Assembly: GCA_046538345.1 (NCBI GenBank)
Contig: JBKHJB010000137.1
Coordinates: 1-6,201, forward strand
Direction of reading: 5' to 3'
Length of the DNA stretch: 6,201 nucleotides
Source: PUND01 sp046538345
Lineage (GTDB): Bacteria; Planctomycetota; Phycisphaerae; SM23-33
Position numbers and translations under genes: made by a program. Below are positions 4,830-6,201 of this stretch, piece after piece. Within the stretch, counting starts at the first letter, position 1. Each line of letters opens with the position of its first letter. The notes beneath the pieces were generated by a model. The model saw only the letters and a program-made list of their open reading frames with translations, was not told the DNA's origin and did no database searches.

Positions 4830-6201
4830 ATGAGTAAGACAACCGACGCCTTTCTCGGCAAAATGGACATACGACAGAAGGTCGGGCAGATGCTCTGCTA
4901 CGGCTTCTGCGGCACGTTTCCTCACCAGGACATCATGGAGGTCATCGAGAGGTACCACCCGGCCGGGTTCCGCGTGACCCCCTACGCCAGGAAGTTCGTC
5001 CGCTATCTCAGCGACGATCACCCGGGCGTCGCACGCGTCCGCCGACAGCCACAGCTTCGCGAGCGGTTCTACAATTCCTCGGCCGGTCCCAAGCGATGCT
5101 CGGCGGCCGAATACGCCGAGGTGCTCAACACGCTCCGCCGCCGCTCGCTGGATACCGGCGCGGGCGTACCGCTGTACTTCTCGCTGGACTTCGAGGGCAA
5201 CGGCAGCGCGGACTTCCTGCCCCGCGGCGCCTTCGGCGTGCCGCACCCGATGGGACTGGCCGCCGGCGGCGACCCGTCGCTCGCACGGCGCGTGGGCTTC
5301 CTTACCGCCGGGCAACTCAAGCCGGTCGGCATCGACTGGGTCCATTCTCCCTGCGTGGACGTCAACACCGACCCCGCCAACCCGGAAATAGGCACGCGCA
5401 GCTACGCGCCGCTGGCCGATGTAACCGCAAGCTACGCCGCCGAGACCATCGCCGGCTATCGCGAGGGCGGGCTTGTCGCAACGGCCAAGCATTTCCCCGG
5501 GCGCGGGCACTCCGCCCTGGACGCCCACCACGACGTGCCGGTTATCGACGAGTCGGCAGACCGCATGCGCGACGTGCATCTTGCCCCCTACCGGGCGCTG
5601 ATAAAAGCCGGCCTGCCCGCCGTCATGCTGGCACACTCCGTCTATCCCGCGCTGGACGACTCGCAGGAAGTCTCCACGCTCTCAAAGCCCATCGTCACCG
5701 GCGTGCTGCGGGAGGAGCTGGGCTTCGACGGCGTAATCGTCACCGACTCGTTCACCATGGGCGGGCTGGTCGCGCGGTACGAGGTGGCGGAGGCGGCCGT
5801 TCGCGCAATCGAAGCCGGCGTGGACGTCATCCTCCTGAAGGACGAAAACGCCCTCCGCGGCGAGGTGTACGACGCGCTGCTCCAGGCCGTCGATTCCGGC
5901 AGAATCAGCGAATCGCGAGTGGACGAGTCGGTTGAACGCGTGCTCCGGACCAAGGACCAATACGGTCTGCTCAGCGGCGAGATGGGCATAGTGGACCCCA
6001 GTGCGGCCGAGGAAGCCCTGACCGACCCGCGACACAAGGAAATCGCCGTCGAGGCCGCCCAACGCTCCACCGTCGTGCTCCGCGGCGACGGCGAGACGAT
6101 TCCCCTGCCCACGGGTTGGCGCGTGGTGGTAATCGAGCAGCCCCACGGCATGCACAAGCGGCACAGCAACGCCCACGCCCATTGCGGCTCGCTTTACGAA
6201 G
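4830..6201 (+). CDS. glycoside hydrolase family 3 protein, NagZ-like (3' truncated by window)
   Basis: The frame is open from ATG 4830 to the window end (457 codons visible). No signal peptide is seen, so it is probably cytoplasmic. It shows the GH3 N-terminal barrel: MDIRQKVGQML (12-22), SLDFEGNG (118-125, matching the DxEGG-type substrate loop), DVNTDPANPEIGTRSY (177-192), KHFPGRG (220-226) followed by DAHHDVPVI (231-239), MLAHSVYPALD (266-276) and GVIVTDSFTMGGL (301-313). By family analogy Asp306 is the nucleophile, and the Asp231/His233-234 region is the loop that carries the His-Asp acid/base in NagZ. From about 400 the sequence looks like the beginning of the GH3 C-terminal domain (AVEAAQRSTVVLRGDG, 406-421), which is absent from short NagZ enzymes. 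The likely substrate is a beta-N-acetylglucosaminide, perhaps a peptidoglycan fragment, but glucosidase activity is not excluded. The RBS is weak (GGAG 4816-4819, 10 bases away). Residues 30-100 form an unusually long, basic insert before the substrate loop. Confidence 0.88.
   Translation, partial: MSKTTDAFLGKMDIRQKVGQMLCYGFCGTFPHQDIMEVIERYHPAGFRVTPYARKFVRYLSDDHPGVARVRRQPQLRERFYNSSAGPKRCSAAEYAEVLNTLRRRSLDTGAGVPLYFSLDFEGNGSADFLPRGAFGVPHPMGLAAGGDPSLARRVGFLTAGQLKPVGIDWVHSPCVDVNTDPANPEIGTRSYAPLADVTASYAAETIAGYREGGLVATAKHFPGRGHSALDAHHDVPVIDESADRMRDVHLAPYRALIKAGLPAVMLAHSVYPALDDSQEVSTLSKPIVTGVLREELGFDGVIVTDSFTMGGLVARYEVAEAAVRAIEAGVDVILLKDENALRGEVYDALLQAVDSGRISESRVDESVERVLRTKDQYGLLSGEMGIVDPSAAEEALTDPRHKEIAVEAAQRSTVVLRGDGETIPLPTGWRVVVIEQPHGMHKRHSNAHAHCGSLYE

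Noticed and set aside
4728..5636. 302-codon minus-strand open frame
   Set aside because: It is antisense to the GH3 gene, which carries clear catalytic motifs. The translated sequence shows no family resemblance.
5096..5935. 279-codon plus-strand open frame
   Set aside because: It is an out-of-frame reading of the GH3 gene, extremely rich in Arg, Gly and Ala.

Overview
The window is GC-rich bacterial chromosome. It most likely comes from Planctomycetota or a close PVC-group relative. This is inferred from a PEP-CTERM surface protein with the usual tripartite C-terminus, a LysM plus YkuD L,D-transpeptidase with a long acidic linker, and an intergenic repeat built on 'CACGAATTACAC' of a kind I associate with environmental planctomycete-type genomes. 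No rRNA, tRNA, CRISPR array, transposase or phage gene is visible.

Layout. Bases 1-70 appear to hold the last codons of a plus-strand gene. Its stop overlaps (ATGA) the start of a small acidic PII-like protein (67-411). Convergent to this is a minus-strand block read in the order rarA (3588-2230), a 5-formyltetrahydrofolate cyclo-ligase (2146-1541) and an L,D-transpeptidase (1544-441). The last two are joined by an ATGA stop/start overlap. Divergent from rarA, after about 420 bp of non-coding DNA, is a PEP-CTERM protein gene (4006-4548). It ends at a good intrinsic terminator. A 280-bp gap with hairpins and an inverted repeat follows, then a family 3 glycoside hydrolase of the NagZ-like type (4830 to the window end, 3' truncated).

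How the genes relate. rarA (replication-fork maintenance), the folate cyclo-ligase (one-carbon salvage) and the L,D-transpeptidase (peptidoglycan cross-linking) form a likely housekeeping transcription unit without an obvious common pathway. The GH3 enzyme and the L,D-transpeptidase both touch peptidoglycan but lie on opposite strands, far apart. The PEP-CTERM protein would need an exosortase encoded elsewhere.

The part least explained by ordinary annotation is the 5' leader of the PEP-CTERM gene (about 3848-4005). It can be drawn as a closed stem containing a hairpin whose loop can form a pseudoknot, followed by a second hairpin. One strand of the closing stem is also complementary to the Shine-Dalgarno sequence, which gives a plausible two-state switch. 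This was folded by eye and is a hypothesis. The other genes belong to known families.
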